Positions 1 to 6,326 of a stretch of 11,332 bases of DNA are shown here, piece by piece. Within the stretch, counting starts at the first letter, position 1; each line of letters starts with the position of its first letter. The stretch is from Deltaproteobacteria bacterium (GTDB lineage: Bacteria; Desulfobacterota; GWC2-55-46): the NCBI GenBank assembly GCA_016234955.1, contig JACRNN010000156.1:1-11332 (forward strand), in the 5' to 3' direction. The notes under the pieces were generated by a model. The model was not told where the DNA came from, searched no databases, and saw nothing but the letters and a program-made list of their open reading frames with translations. Position numbers and translations under genes: made by a program.

Positions 1-951
1 CCTGTCCCTGAGCGCCGGGAGCTTGAAGGCTATGACGTTGAGCCTGTAGAAGAGGTCCTCCCTGAAGCGGCCGTTCTTTATCTCCGCGTCGAGGTCCTTG
101 TTGGTGGCCGATATTATCCTCACGTTGACCTTTATCCTGGAACTCCCCCCCACCCTGCGCACCTCCCTCTCCTGCAGGACCCGGAGGAGCTTGGCCTGAA
201 GCACCATGCTCATGTCCCCTATCTCGTCCAGGAAGATGGTCCCGCCGTCCGCGGCCTCGAAAAGCCCGATGTTGCGCGCATAGGCGCCGGTGAAGGCGCC
301 TTTTTCGTACCCGAAGAGCTCGGTCTCGAGGAGGTTCTCGGGTATGGCGGCGCAGTTTATGGCCATGAAGGGCTTGAGGCTCCTGGGGCTCGCGTGATGG
401 ATGGCCCTGGCTATGAGCTCCTTGCCGGTGCCGCTCTCCCCGTATATCAAGACGGTGGCGGAGCTTCCGGAGACCTTCTTCATCATCCTGAAGATATCCC
501 TCATCTTGCTGTCGTTGCCTATTATGCCCTCGACCCTGAACCGCTTCTCGAGCTGCTGTTTGAGCAGGAGGTTCTCGCTCATGAGCCGTGACTTGTCCAC
601 GGCCTTTCTGGTTATTATGAGGAGCTTCTCCCTGTCTATCGGCTTCGTGAGATAGTCGAAGGCCCCCTCCCTTATCGATTCCACGGCGGAGTCTATGGTG
701 CCGTGGGCCGTTATTATGACCACGCTTACGCTTGGCCTCTCCCTCAATATGTGCTTCAGGAGCTCATGGCCGCTCATCCCCGGCATCTTCAAGTCGGAGA
801 GCACGAGGTCGAAGCTCGTCTTCTGTATCGCCTCTATGGCGTCCATGCCGCAGGCCGCCGTGGCGACGTCGTACCCCTCGCTCTCCAGTATGGCCTTGAG
901 TATTTCCCTCTGGCCCTTTTCATCGTCTACTACAAGTACCGTCGCCTCCAT
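1..951 (-). CDS. Sigma-54-dependent NtrC-family response regulator (3' end outside window)
   Basis: This is a cytoplasmic transcription activator that is phosphorylated by a histidine kinase and remodels sigma-54 RNA polymerase through its AAA+ ATPase. The visible 317 residues begin with a receiver domain (about 1-120) carrying the acidic pair D9/D10, phospho-acceptor D53 (in LSDLKMPGMSG), T81 and K103. A linker (about 120-140) leads to the AAA+ domain, with Walker A GESGTGKE at 171-178, the sigma-54 contact loop GAFTGA at 218-223 and Walker B GGTIFLDEIGD at about 236-246. The sequence leaves the window in-frame at LPALRDR, so the rest of the AAA+ domain and the expected DNA-binding helix-turn-helix are not seen. 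The ATG at 951 is chosen because AGGGGG lies 3 nt upstream of it and the receiver strand starts at once. It lies downstream of the histidine kinase on the same strand, so that kinase is its likely partner. Family is very sure; target genes are unknown. Confidence 0.96.
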   Translation of the reverse strand, partial: MEATVLVVDDEKGQREILKAILESEGYDVATAACGMDAIEAIQKTSFDLVLSDLKMPGMSGHELLKHILRERPSVSVVIITAHGTIDSAVESIREGAFDYLTKPIDREKLLIITRKAVDKSRLMSENLLLKQQLEKRFRVEGIIGNDSKMRDIFRMMKKVSGSSATVLIYGESGTGKELIARAIHHASPRSLKPFMAINCAAIPENLLETELFGYEKGAFTGAYARNIGLFEAADGGTIFLDEIGDMSMVLQAKLLRVLQEREVRRVGGSSRIKVNVRIISATNKDLDAEIKNGRFREDLFYRLNVIAFKLPALRDR

Positions 952-980
952 AATCCCCCTGCGCTCACGGATAAGCGGTT

Positions 981-1152
981 GAAGATGCGGATAGTGAAAC
1001 CCTCCCCGGTTTGAAAGCCACGGGGGCTTTGGAACGTTAAAAAAATGAAACCCTTCAGGCTTCAAGACCAGAGGGGTTTCAGAACGCTGAAAGATAAACC
1101 CGACGCGGCTTGAAAACCCAAGATGGTTCCGGAACGTTAAAAAACTAAACCC
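981..1152. repeat. Degenerate tandem repeat, ~50-bp period, ~3.5 copies
   Basis: The spacer between kinase and regulator is made of repeating units rather than unique sequence. AAACCC recurs at 997, 1048, 1096 and 1147 (steps of 51, 48 and 51 bp). Each is followed by a CGG-TTGAA-like segment, a G-rich/TTT segment, and then GGAACGTTAAAAAA or a variant at 1031, 1081 (AGAACGCTGAAAGA) and 1131. The last unit overlaps the kinase stop codon at 1145-1147. On the minus (coding) strand each unit reads GGGTTT, T-run, AACGTTCC, then a short inverted repeat. The same core reappears at 4541 after trpE. Function is not known; terminator or mRNA-stability elements are the simplest readings. Units are too divergent, and lack distinct spacers, to be CRISPR. 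Confidence 0.75.
1039..1080 (-). terminator. Terminator-like hairpin with T-run between kinase and regulator genes
   Basis: GAAACCCTTC (1047-1056) pairs with GAGGGGTTTC (1071-1080) over 10 bp with one G-U pair. The stem extends past an A-A mismatch by GG/CC, leaving an 8-nt loop. On the minus strand the stem is followed by A and then seven T residues (1045 down to 1039), the layout of an intrinsic terminator. It would act on transcripts leaving the kinase gene towards the regulator, so it may be a partial terminator or attenuator that lowers regulator expression. A weaker neighbour stem, AAAGCC/GGCTTT, lies at 1014-1030. Confidence 0.5.
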
Positions 1153-2614
1153 TCAGCCCCTCTACGACGCCCTCAGCCCTTTTCACCGGGTTTACCGGCA
1201 GATAGATTATCACCGCCGTGCCCTTGCCCGGGGCGCTCCTTACCACGACCCTGCCGCCGTGCTCTTCTATGATCCTTTTGGTCAGGGGGAGGCCGAGGCC
1301 AATCCCCAAGTCCTTGGTCGTGAAGTACGGTTCGAATATCCTGGGGATATCCTCCGGCTCTATGCCGCAGCCGGTGTCCTCGACGCAGACGGAGGCGAAC
1401 CCCGCCTGGACGGCCGTTTCCACCCTGAGCGTGCCGCCCTCTGGCATCGCCTGTATGGCGTTGAGGAGTATGTTCAGGATGCAGGTCTTTATGTGCCTGT
1501 AGTCGGCGTTTATCGAGGACGACGGGCTCAGGTTCATCGACTCCACCTTTATCTTCTGCTCGGCGCACCTCTCGGCCACGAGCGAGAGCGTCTCCTGTAT
1601 CACCGGCTCGATCATCATCTTCTTGAGGTCGAGCTTAAGCGGCCTGCCGAAGTTCAGGAAGTTGCTCACCATGCCGTCGAGCCTCTCTATCTCGGACTTT
1701 ATGCCGGCGATGGAGGACAGGAAGGTCTCCCTGGCCGCCGGGTCTTTGGGGGTATGGATGCTCCTTAAGTGGTCTATGGACAGGTTTATGAAGTTCAGCG
1801 GGTTCCTGACCTCATGCGCTATGCCGGAGGCGAGGGTGCCGATCTTGGACATGTGCTCGGCCTCCTTGAGCCTGGACTCGAGCTCGCGGTTGTCGTTGAG
1901 CTTCCTCACCATGTCGTTGAAGTTCTGGGTGAGCTTGCCTATCTCGTCGTCGCCCGTGACCTCAAGCCTGACCGATAAGTCCCCGCCGGCCACCTTGTGC
2001 GCGGCCTGCGCGATGTTGAGCACCGGGGCCGCGTATCTTTTCGAGAGGTACCTGGCGGCCAATATGCCTATGGAGAATATCGCCAACGTGGCGATAAGCC
2101 TGTTGCGGTGGTTCCTCCTTGCCACGGCGGCGAAGTCGTCGAACTGGGTGGATATGTGGATGTACCCGAGCCGGTCCTTGCCCACGACGACGGGCAGGAG
2201 TATGTCGTATATCTTCTGCCCCCCCTCCGTCGTGGTATACTCGGTCAAGTTGCCGATGTTCCTGAAGCTCTCGCCCTTGACGGCGAGCTTCTTGCCGATA
2301 AGCGCCGGGTTGGAGCTTGCGATAACGTCCCTGGCGTTATTTACGACCGATATCTCCTTTATCCCCTTCTTCTTCAACCTTGTGAGGCCCTTGATCTGGG
2401 TGAGGTACGCCCCCTCGTTCGACAGCGATATCTGCTCTATCGATATCTGTATGGCGGTTGAAATCTCCTCGGTGTGCCTCCTGACCTCCTCCATGAGGTC
2501 CTTCTCGGCGGTGCCGTAAAGGAATAGAAGGGACGTTACGGACAGAAAGCAGAGAGAAGCCATCATGAAGAGCAGCTTGGTCTTTAGCGTAAGGCTTGAA
2601 AGTATGTTGCGCAT
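1145..2614 (-). CDS. Membrane-bound sensor histidine kinase with HAMP domain
   Basis: This inner-membrane sensor kinase would autophosphorylate on histidine and pass the phosphate to a response regulator, probably the NtrC-type one encoded next. In 489 residues it shows a transmembrane helix at about 13-33, a periplasmic sensor region at about 34-170 of unrecognised fold, a second membrane segment at about 172-188, a HAMP linker at about 190-245 and a HisKA domain. The H-box is SGIAHEVRNPLNF with H267. The HATPase domain has N-box residues N381/N385, the G1 box DTGCG at 413-417, FEPYFTTK, and the G2 box GIGLGLPL at 437-444. All catalytic motifs are intact. The ATG at 2614 is preceded by AGGTG with a 4-nt spacer. 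Domain order resembles AtoS/HydH-like kinases that pair with NtrC-type regulators. The signal is unknown. The 5' end lies only about 10-20 bp from a MITE-like element, so that element may carry its promoter. Confidence 0.95.
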   Translation of the reverse strand: MRNILSSLTLKTKLLFMMASLCFLSVTSLLFLYGTAEKDLMEEVRRHTEEISTAIQISIEQISLSNEGAYLTQIKGLTRLKKKGIKEISVVNNARDVIASSNPALIGKKLAVKGESFRNIGNLTEYTTTEGGQKIYDILLPVVVGKDRLGYIHISTQFDDFAAVARRNHRNRLIATLAIFSIGILAARYLSKRYAAPVLNIAQAAHKVAGGDLSVRLEVTGDDEIGKLTQNFNDMVRKLNDNRELESRLKEAEHMSKIGTLASGIAHEVRNPLNFINLSIDHLRSIHTPKDPAARETFLSSIAGIKSEIERLDGMVSNFLNFGRPLKLDLKKMMIEPVIQETLSLVAERCAEQKIKVESMNLSPSSSINADYRHIKTCILNILLNAIQAMPEGGTLRVETAVQAGFASVCVEDTGCGIEPEDIPRIFEPYFTTKDLGIGLGLPLTKRIIEEHGGRVVVRSAPGKGTAVIIYLPVNPVKRAEGVVEGLRV

Positions 2615-2632
2615 GGGGCACCTATTGTTTAC

Positions 2633-2905
2633 AGGGTGCTTCTAAAAATTAGGGAAGCTCTGATTAATTATGTTTTTCTGTCATTCTGAGGAAGCACGTT
2701 CACTATGTTCAGTGTAAACTCCGCGACCGAAGAATCTCGTAACTTATTGATTTTATAGACGTTGAGATTCTTCGCTTTGCTCAGAATGACATGCTATTGC
2801 GAATTAATCAGAGGTTCCTTAGATATTTTTTCTATAATATGTGAGCATTGTTATTTTCGCCCCAACAAAGAAATCGGGAAAAAGAGCAATTTTTAGAGGC
2901 ACCCT
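2633..2905. mobile_element. Outer non-autonomous inverted-repeat element (MITE-like), interrupted by an inner element
   Basis: AGGGTGCTTCTAAAAATT (2633-2650) and AATTTTTAGAGGCACCCT (2888-2905) are inverted copies with 17 of 18 positions matching. The 4 bases just outside the GGGTGC/GCACCC ends are TACA (left) and TATA (right), a possible decayed target duplication. Nothing between the ends encodes a transposase. Removing the inner element and one copy of its TTAG leaves an outer element of only about 103 bp, a size typical of a MITE or a collapsed insertion sequence. A 31-nt right-end segment (2874-2904) has a close relative upstream of trpD at 5276-5306. The transposase family cannot be named from the sequence. 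Confidence 0.7.
2653..2818. mobile_element. Inner 166-bp MITE with 17-bp terminal inverted repeats and TTAG target duplication
   Basis: GGAAGCTCTGATTAATT (2653-2669) and AATTAATCAGAGGTTCC (2802-2818) are inverted with one mismatch. They are bounded by identical TTAG at 2649-2652 and 2819-2822. A 4-bp YTAR-type duplication is typical of IS5-family transposition, so an IS5-type transposase acting in trans is a reasonable inference. Inside are two further perfect 11-bp inverted pairs: GTCATTCTGAG (2680-2690) with CTCAGAATGAC (2780-2790), and CGAAGAATCTC (2728-2738) with GAGATTCTTCG (2764-2774). The whole element can therefore fold into a long hairpin. The left arm carries about 32 extra bases (about 2691-2727), including a small nested hairpin (GTTCACT, then AGTGTAAAC) missing from the right arm. 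There is no coding capacity. Confidence 0.85.
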
Positions 2906-2920
2906 ATAACTTACTATAAT
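2892..2920 (+). promoter_or_regulatory. Candidate promoter at the outer element's right end, reading towards trpE
   Basis: A perfect -10 hexamer TATAAT lies at 2915-2920. A 4/6 match to the -35 box (TTTAGA, 2892-2897) sits 17 bp upstream, inside the terminal repeat of the outer element. If used, it gives a trpE leader of about 115 nt containing the alternative hairpins at 2951-3019. Another exact TATAAT is at 2833-2838 but lacks a recognisable -35. Confidence 0.4.
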
Positions 2921-2950
2921 ATCTCATACTTTATCTGGAATCAATAACTA

Positions 2951-3019
2951 CCGCCGAAGCCGGCCAAGTCCTCGGCGGAACGGACACCCTCCCTTCTTAT
3001 ATATTGACTACCTCCGCCG
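2951..3019 (+). promoter_or_regulatory. Mutually exclusive hairpins in the trpE upstream region (possible attenuator)
   Basis: TCGGCGG (2972-2978) can pair perfectly with CCGCCGA upstream (2951-2957, 14-nt loop). Alternatively its CGGCGG part can pair with CCGCCG downstream (3014-3019). Competing pairings of this form are the hallmark of attenuation or another leader switch. There is no run of Trp codons, no T-box consensus and no strong U-tract (only CCTTTT at 3031-3036). The mechanism is unidentified, and chance GC-rich pairing is possible. Confidence 0.3.
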
Positions 3020-3031
3020 TGCTGTGATAAC
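3004..3031 (+). promoter_or_regulatory. trpEp: Candidate trpE-proximal sigma-70 promoter
   Basis: TTGACT (3004-3009, 5/6 to consensus) is followed after 16 bp by GATAAC (3026-3031, 4/6), with an extended-10 TG two bases upstream of the hexamer. Expected initiation near 3038 is only about 5 nt before the trpE ATG at 3043. That would make the mRNA nearly leaderless, fitting the lack of a Shine-Dalgarno sequence there. Confidence 0.4.
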
Positions 3032-3042
3032 CTTTTAAGCTT

Positions 3043-4527
3043 ATGAAAAAGCCTAATTATTTCCCCTCGTTAGAAGTTTTCAAGGAGAAGGCCCGGAGCC
3101 ATAACGTCATCCCGGTCTACAGGGATATCCTCGCGGACACGGACACGCCGGTCTCGGCCTTCATGAAGATAGACAACGGCGGGGATGCGTTCCTCCTGGA
3201 GAGCGTCGAGGGCGGCGAGAAGTGGGGCAGGTACAGTTTTCTTGGCGCCTCCCCGAGGATGGTGGTGCGGAGCAAGGCCAATCGCACCGAGATAATCGAG
3301 GGGGAGAAAAAGACGGTGGAAGAGGGGGATCCTCTACAGGTACTTAAAAGGCTCATGGCCGGGTACGACCCGGCATCCGTGGAGGGCGCCCCCAGGTTCT
3401 TCGGCGGCGCCATCGGGTACATCGGCTACGACATCATAAGGCATATCGAAAAACTCCCGGACGTATCGAAAAAGGACCTCGACGTCTATGACCTCTTCTT
3501 CGTCTTCACGGACACGCTCCTTGTCTTTGACAACGTCGAGCACAAGATAAAGGTCATCGCCAACGCCTGCATAGGCGGCGGCGCCGATGTGGAGGAGGAG
3601 TACAGGAGGGCCGTCTCCAGGATAGACGCCGTCATAGAGGAGCTTGTGACAAAGGGCCTGCCGCACAGGAAACCCGCGCCCCCGGAACACCCGCTGGTCT
3701 CGTCCAACTTCAGGAGAGAGGACTTCCTCGAGGCCGTTGAGAGGACAAAGGGGTACATCAGGGACGGCGACATCATCCAGGCGGTGATATCGCAGAGGTT
3801 CTCCACCGAGCTCAAGGTCGACCCGCTCGACATATACAGGGCTCTGCGCGTGGTCAACCCCTCCCCGTACATGTTCTTCCTGAGGCTCGGGGACCTGACC
3901 CTTGCCGGGTCGTCCCCTGAGATACTCGTCAGGGTCGAGGGCCCGGAGGTCAACGTAAAGCCCATAGCCGGGACCAGGAGGAGGGGGCGGGACGACGAAG
4001 AGGACGCGGCCCTCGAAAAAGAGCTCCTTGCCGACCCCAAGGAGAGGGCCGAGCACATCATGCTCGTGGACCTCGGAAGGAACGACGTCGGCAGGGTCTG
4101 CGAGCCGGGCACCGTGGTCGTGGACGCATTCATGTCGGTTGAAAGGTACTCCCACGTCATGCATATAGTTTCAAACGTCCGCGGCAGGCTCAAGGACGGC
4201 TTGAGCCCGTTTGAGGCGTTGAGGTCGTGCTTCCCGGCCGGGACCCTCACCGGGGCCCCCAAGGTCAGGGCGATGGAGATAATAGAGGAGCTTGAGCCGT
4301 GCAAGAGGGGCGTCTACGGCGGCTCTATCGGATACATAGGGTACTCCGGGTGCATGGACATGTGCATAGCGATACGCACGATGGTGATAAAGGACTCCCG
4401 CATATACATACAGGCCGGGGCCGGGATAGTGGCCGACTCGGTGCCTGAAACGGAGTTCGAGGAGACCGAAAACAAGGCAAGGGGCGTTTTGAAGGCCGTA
4501 ACCATGGCCATGGACGGGCTGATATGA
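3043..4527 (+). CDS. trpE: Anthranilate synthase component I
   Basis: TrpE converts chorismate to anthranilate in the cytoplasm, using ammonia supplied by TrpG; it is the first committed and usually feedback-inhibited step. The 494 residues are full length for the family. The N-terminal domain has the LLES element (51-54), associated in the family with tryptophan feedback binding, so inhibition by Trp is expected. The chorismate-binding domain shows PIAGTRRRG (307-315), ERAEHIMLVDLGRNDVGRV (334-352), FPAGTLTGAPK (397-407) and QAGAGIVADSVPETEFEET (457-475). The ATG at 3043 gives the usual start (MKKPNYFPSLEVFKE), but only CCTTTTAAGCTT precedes it, with no convincing ribosome binding site. It is the first gene of the trp operon and is divergent from the histidine kinase. 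It is followed by a 62-bp spacer holding a copy of the repeat seen at 1031. Confidence 0.98.
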   Translation: MKKPNYFPSLEVFKEKARSHNVIPVYRDILADTDTPVSAFMKIDNGGDAFLLESVEGGEKWGRYSFLGASPRMVVRSKANRTEIIEGEKKTVEEGDPLQVLKRLMAGYDPASVEGAPRFFGGAIGYIGYDIIRHIEKLPDVSKKDLDVYDLFFVFTDTLLVFDNVEHKIKVIANACIGGGADVEEEYRRAVSRIDAVIEELVTKGLPHRKPAPPEHPLVSSNFRREDFLEAVERTKGYIRDGDIIQAVISQRFSTELKVDPLDIYRALRVVNPSPYMFFLRLGDLTLAGSSPEILVRVEGPEVNVKPIAGTRRRGRDDEEDAALEKELLADPKERAEHIMLVDLGRNDVGRVCEPGTVVVDAFMSVERYSHVMHIVSNVRGRLKDGLSPFEALRSCFPAGTLTGAPKVRAMEIIEELEPCKRGVYGGSIGYIGYSGCMDMCIAIRTMVIKDSRIYIQAGAGIVADSVPETEFEETENKARGVLKAVTMAMDGLI

Positions 4528-4540
4528 ACCCTCGGTCTTC

Positions 4541-4561
4541 GGAACGTTAAAAAAATAAACC
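4541..4561. repeat. Dispersed repeat copy between trpE and trpG
   Basis: GGAACGTTAAAAAAAT (4541-4556) is identical to 1031-1046 in the kinase/regulator spacer and nearly identical to 1131-1144. It continues into AAACC in both places. The preceding AACCCTCGGTCTTC also resembles the repeat unit there. Relative to transcription it lies opposite to the copies in the kinase operon. It begins 14 nt after the trpE stop. Role unknown. Confidence 0.7.
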
Positions 4562-4589
4562 GCCGCAAAAAACGGACAACGGAACCACC

Positions 4590-5159
4590 ATGCTTCTGAT
4601 GATCGACAACTACGATTCTTTTACCTACAACCTCGTCCAGTACTTCCAGGAACTCGGCGCTGACGTGGAGGTGTACAGGAACGACGCAATAACGGTGAAG
4701 GAGATGGAGCGGAGGAACCCCCGCAGGATAGTGGTCTCCCCCGGGCCCTGCGACCCGCGGAAGGCCGGCATCTCGGTTGAGGCGATAAAGCACTTCGCGG
4801 GCAGGGTGCCGATACTCGGGGTGTGCCTCGGCCACCAGTCCATCGGCTACGCCTTCGGCGGCAGGGTGGTAAAGGCCGGGCGCCTGATGCACGGCAAGAC
4901 CTCGATGGTATACCACGACGGCAGGACCATATTCGACCGCATCGAGAACCCCTTCGAGGCCAACCGCTACCACTCCCTCATCGTGGAGAGGGCGAGCCTG
5001 CCCGATTGCCTCGAGGTGAGCGCGTGGACGGATATGGATGAGATAATGGGCCTCAGACACAAAAAGTACCCTATAGAGGGGGTACAGTTCCACCCGGAGT
5101 CGATCCTCACGAGGGCCGGCAAGGACATACTGAGGAACTTCCTTAAAATTCCCCGATAG
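4590..5159 (+). CDS. trpG: Anthranilate synthase component II (glutamine amidotransferase)
   Basis: TrpG hydrolyses glutamine and channels ammonia to TrpE. The 189 residues form a stand-alone class I amidotransferase, not fused to TrpD or TrpE. Visible are MIDNYDSFTYNLVQY at the N-terminus, the oxyanion-loop motif SPGPC (50-54), the nucleophile C79 in GVCLGHQ (77-83), and the catalytic H168 and E170 in QFHPES. The conserved H128-S129 follows NRY. Stand-alone TrpG can also serve p-aminobenzoate synthase (PabA role), so dual use is possible, but its place after trpE makes tryptophan synthesis its main job. The ATG at 4590 gives the family-typical MLLMIDNYDS; an in-frame ATG at 4599 is the alternative. 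The ribosome binding site is weak (CGGA about 10 nt upstream). Confidence 0.97.
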   Translation: MLLMIDNYDSFTYNLVQYFQELGADVEVYRNDAITVKEMERRNPRRIVVSPGPCDPRKAGISVEAIKHFAGRVPILGVCLGHQSIGYAFGGRVVKAGRLMHGKTSMVYHDGRTIFDRIENPFEANRYHSLIVERASLPDCLEVSAWTDMDEIMGLRHKKYPIEGVQFHPESILTRAGKDILRNFLKIPR

Positions 5160-5206
5160 CTTGGGCTTAGGATAATTTTCAAGTAAGGAATTTATCGTTT
5201 GTAATT

Positions 5207-5251
5207 CGCTCGCTCCTCCCCGCGAGCCTTGCTGCGGGGAATCCGCTCGCT
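5207..5251 (+). repeat. Competing inverted repeats in the trpG-trpD gap
   Basis: TCCCCGC (5217-5223) pairs perfectly with GCGGGGA (5234-5240) around a 10-nt loop. GCTCGC occurs at 5208-5213 and again at 5245-5250, and GCGAGC at 5222-5227 can pair with either copy. CGCTCGCT is a direct repeat at 5207-5214 and 5244-5251. The 150-bp gap is unusual inside this otherwise tight operon and looks like repeat debris rather than a gene. Whether the hairpins affect readthrough or stability is unknown. Confidence 0.5.
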
Positions 5252-5275
5252 ATGCTTGTTGAAAAGTACAGGTAG

Positions 5276-5306
5276 TCGGGAAAAAGAGCTATTTTCAGAG
5301 GTAGCC
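5276..5306 (+). repeat. Solo copy of the outer element's right end, upstream of trpD
   Basis: TCGGGAAAAAGAGC (5276-5289) is identical to 2874-2887. The following bases (TATTTTCAGAGGTAGCC) match the terminal inverted repeat of the outer element upstream of trpE with only a few changes, giving about 25 of 30 positions identical in total. No convincing left end is seen in 5160-5275, so this is a solo or decayed end. Its AGAGGT (5297-5302) lies 7 nt before the trpD start and acts as the likely ribosome binding site. Confidence 0.65.
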
Positions 5307-5309
5307 AAG

Positions 5310-6326
5310 ATGATAAAAGAGGCGATAGCCAAGATAGTCAAGGGACAAGACCTCTCCGAGCGGGAGATGATATCCGTTATGGAGGAGGTGATGACCGGCG
5401 GGGCCGCGCCGGCCCAGATAGGCTCGTTCATCACGGCGCTGCGCATGAAGGGCGAGACGGTGGAGGAGATAACCGGCGCCGCGAGGGTGATGAGGGAGAA
5501 GTCCCTCAAGGTGTCGGTGCCGGCCCCGGCGGACAATATCGTTGACACCTGCGGGACAGGCGGGGATGAGTCCATGACGTTCAACATCTCCACCGCCTCC
5601 GCGTTCGTGGCCGCAGGCGCCGGCCTTGTCGTGGCGAAGCACGGCAACAGGTCGATATCATCGAGGAGCGGGAGCGCGGACGTGCTACGGGCCCTCGGCG
5701 TGAACGTGGAGGCCGAGGTGTCGAGGGTGGAGGAGTGCCTGAGAGAGGCGGGGATAGGCTTCCTCTTCGCCCCGATGCTCCACGGCGCGATGAAGTACGC
5801 GGCCCCCGTAAGGCGCGATATAGGCATCAGGACCGTATTCAACCTGTTAGGGCCACTTACGAACCCGGCCGGGGCCAGGCGCCAGGTCATAGGGGTTTAC
5901 GGCGCCGCGCTCACTGATATAATAGGGAAGGTGCTTAACAACCTCGGCACGGTCCACGCCTTCGTCGTCAGGGGAGAGGACGGGCTCGATGAGATAACGC
6001 TTGCGGCGGAGACCCGTGTCACGGAGCTTAAAGAAGGCTCCATCAGGACATACCACATAAAGCCGGAGGACTTCGGGTTCCAGAGGTGCTCTCCGGAGGA
6101 CCTCCTGGGCGGGGACCCGGACGTCAACGCCCGGATAATACTCGGCGTCCTCGGAGGCGTCAAGGGCCCGGCAAGGGACGTCGTAATACTCAACGGCGCG
6201 GCCGCCATCGTGGCGGGCGGCGCGGCACACCGCATGGAAGAGGGCATAGCGATAGCAAGGGGCGCGATAGACTCCGGAGAGGCGCTCAAAAAACTCGAAC
6301 TGCTGAAGGCGATAACAAACAGATGA
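5310..6326 (+). CDS. trpD: Anthranilate phosphoribosyltransferase
   Basis: TrpD transfers phosphoribose from PRPP to anthranilate, giving N-(5'-phosphoribosyl)anthranilate. The 338 residues match the stand-alone family length. An alpha-helical N-domain (about 1-65) is followed by the PRPP-binding glycine loop DTCGTGGDE (79-87), then NIS at 92-94, KHGNRSISSRSGSAD (110-124), the anthranilate-site residues around R169, GPLTNP (181-186) and the GEDGLDEI motif (222-229) with the metal-binding D/E pair. The frame is open upstream to a TTG at 5229, but that would add 27 residues translated from repeat sequence. The ATG at 5310 gives the usual MIKEAIAKIVKGQDLS start and has AGAGGT 7 nt upstream. Its TGA stop overlaps the trpC ATG in ATGA, implying translational coupling. 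Confidence 0.97.
   Translation: MIKEAIAKIVKGQDLSEREMISVMEEVMTGGAAPAQIGSFITALRMKGETVEEITGAARVMREKSLKVSVPAPADNIVDTCGTGGDESMTFNISTASAFVAAGAGLVVAKHGNRSISSRSGSADVLRALGVNVEAEVSRVEECLREAGIGFLFAPMLHGAMKYAAPVRRDIGIRTVFNLLGPLTNPAGARRQVIGVYGAALTDIIGKVLNNLGTVHAFVVRGEDGLDEITLAAETRVTELKEGSIRTYHIKPEDFGFQRCSPEDLLGGDPDVNARIILGVLGGVKGPARDVVILNGAAAIVAGGAAHRMEEGIAIARGAIDSGEALKKLELLKAITNR

Noticed and set aside
981..1152. CRISPR array
   Set aside because: The period is about 50 bp, but the units diverge throughout and there are no conserved repeats alternating with unique spacers.
2921..3042. Classical trp leader peptide, T-box or TrpR operator
   Set aside because: There are no tandem Trp codons, no T-box consensus, and no GTACTAGTTAACTAGTAC-like operator in the upstream region.
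5229..5309. In-frame TTG at 5229 adding 27 residues to TrpD
   Set aside because: The added residues come from repeat sequence and do not look like the family N-terminus; the ATG at 5310 has a well-placed ribosome binding site.
6086..6322. Upstream extension of the trpC frame by 79 residues
   Set aside because: It is a low-complexity Arg/Gly-rich read of trpD out of frame; the ATG at 6323 begins the normal TrpC N-terminus.
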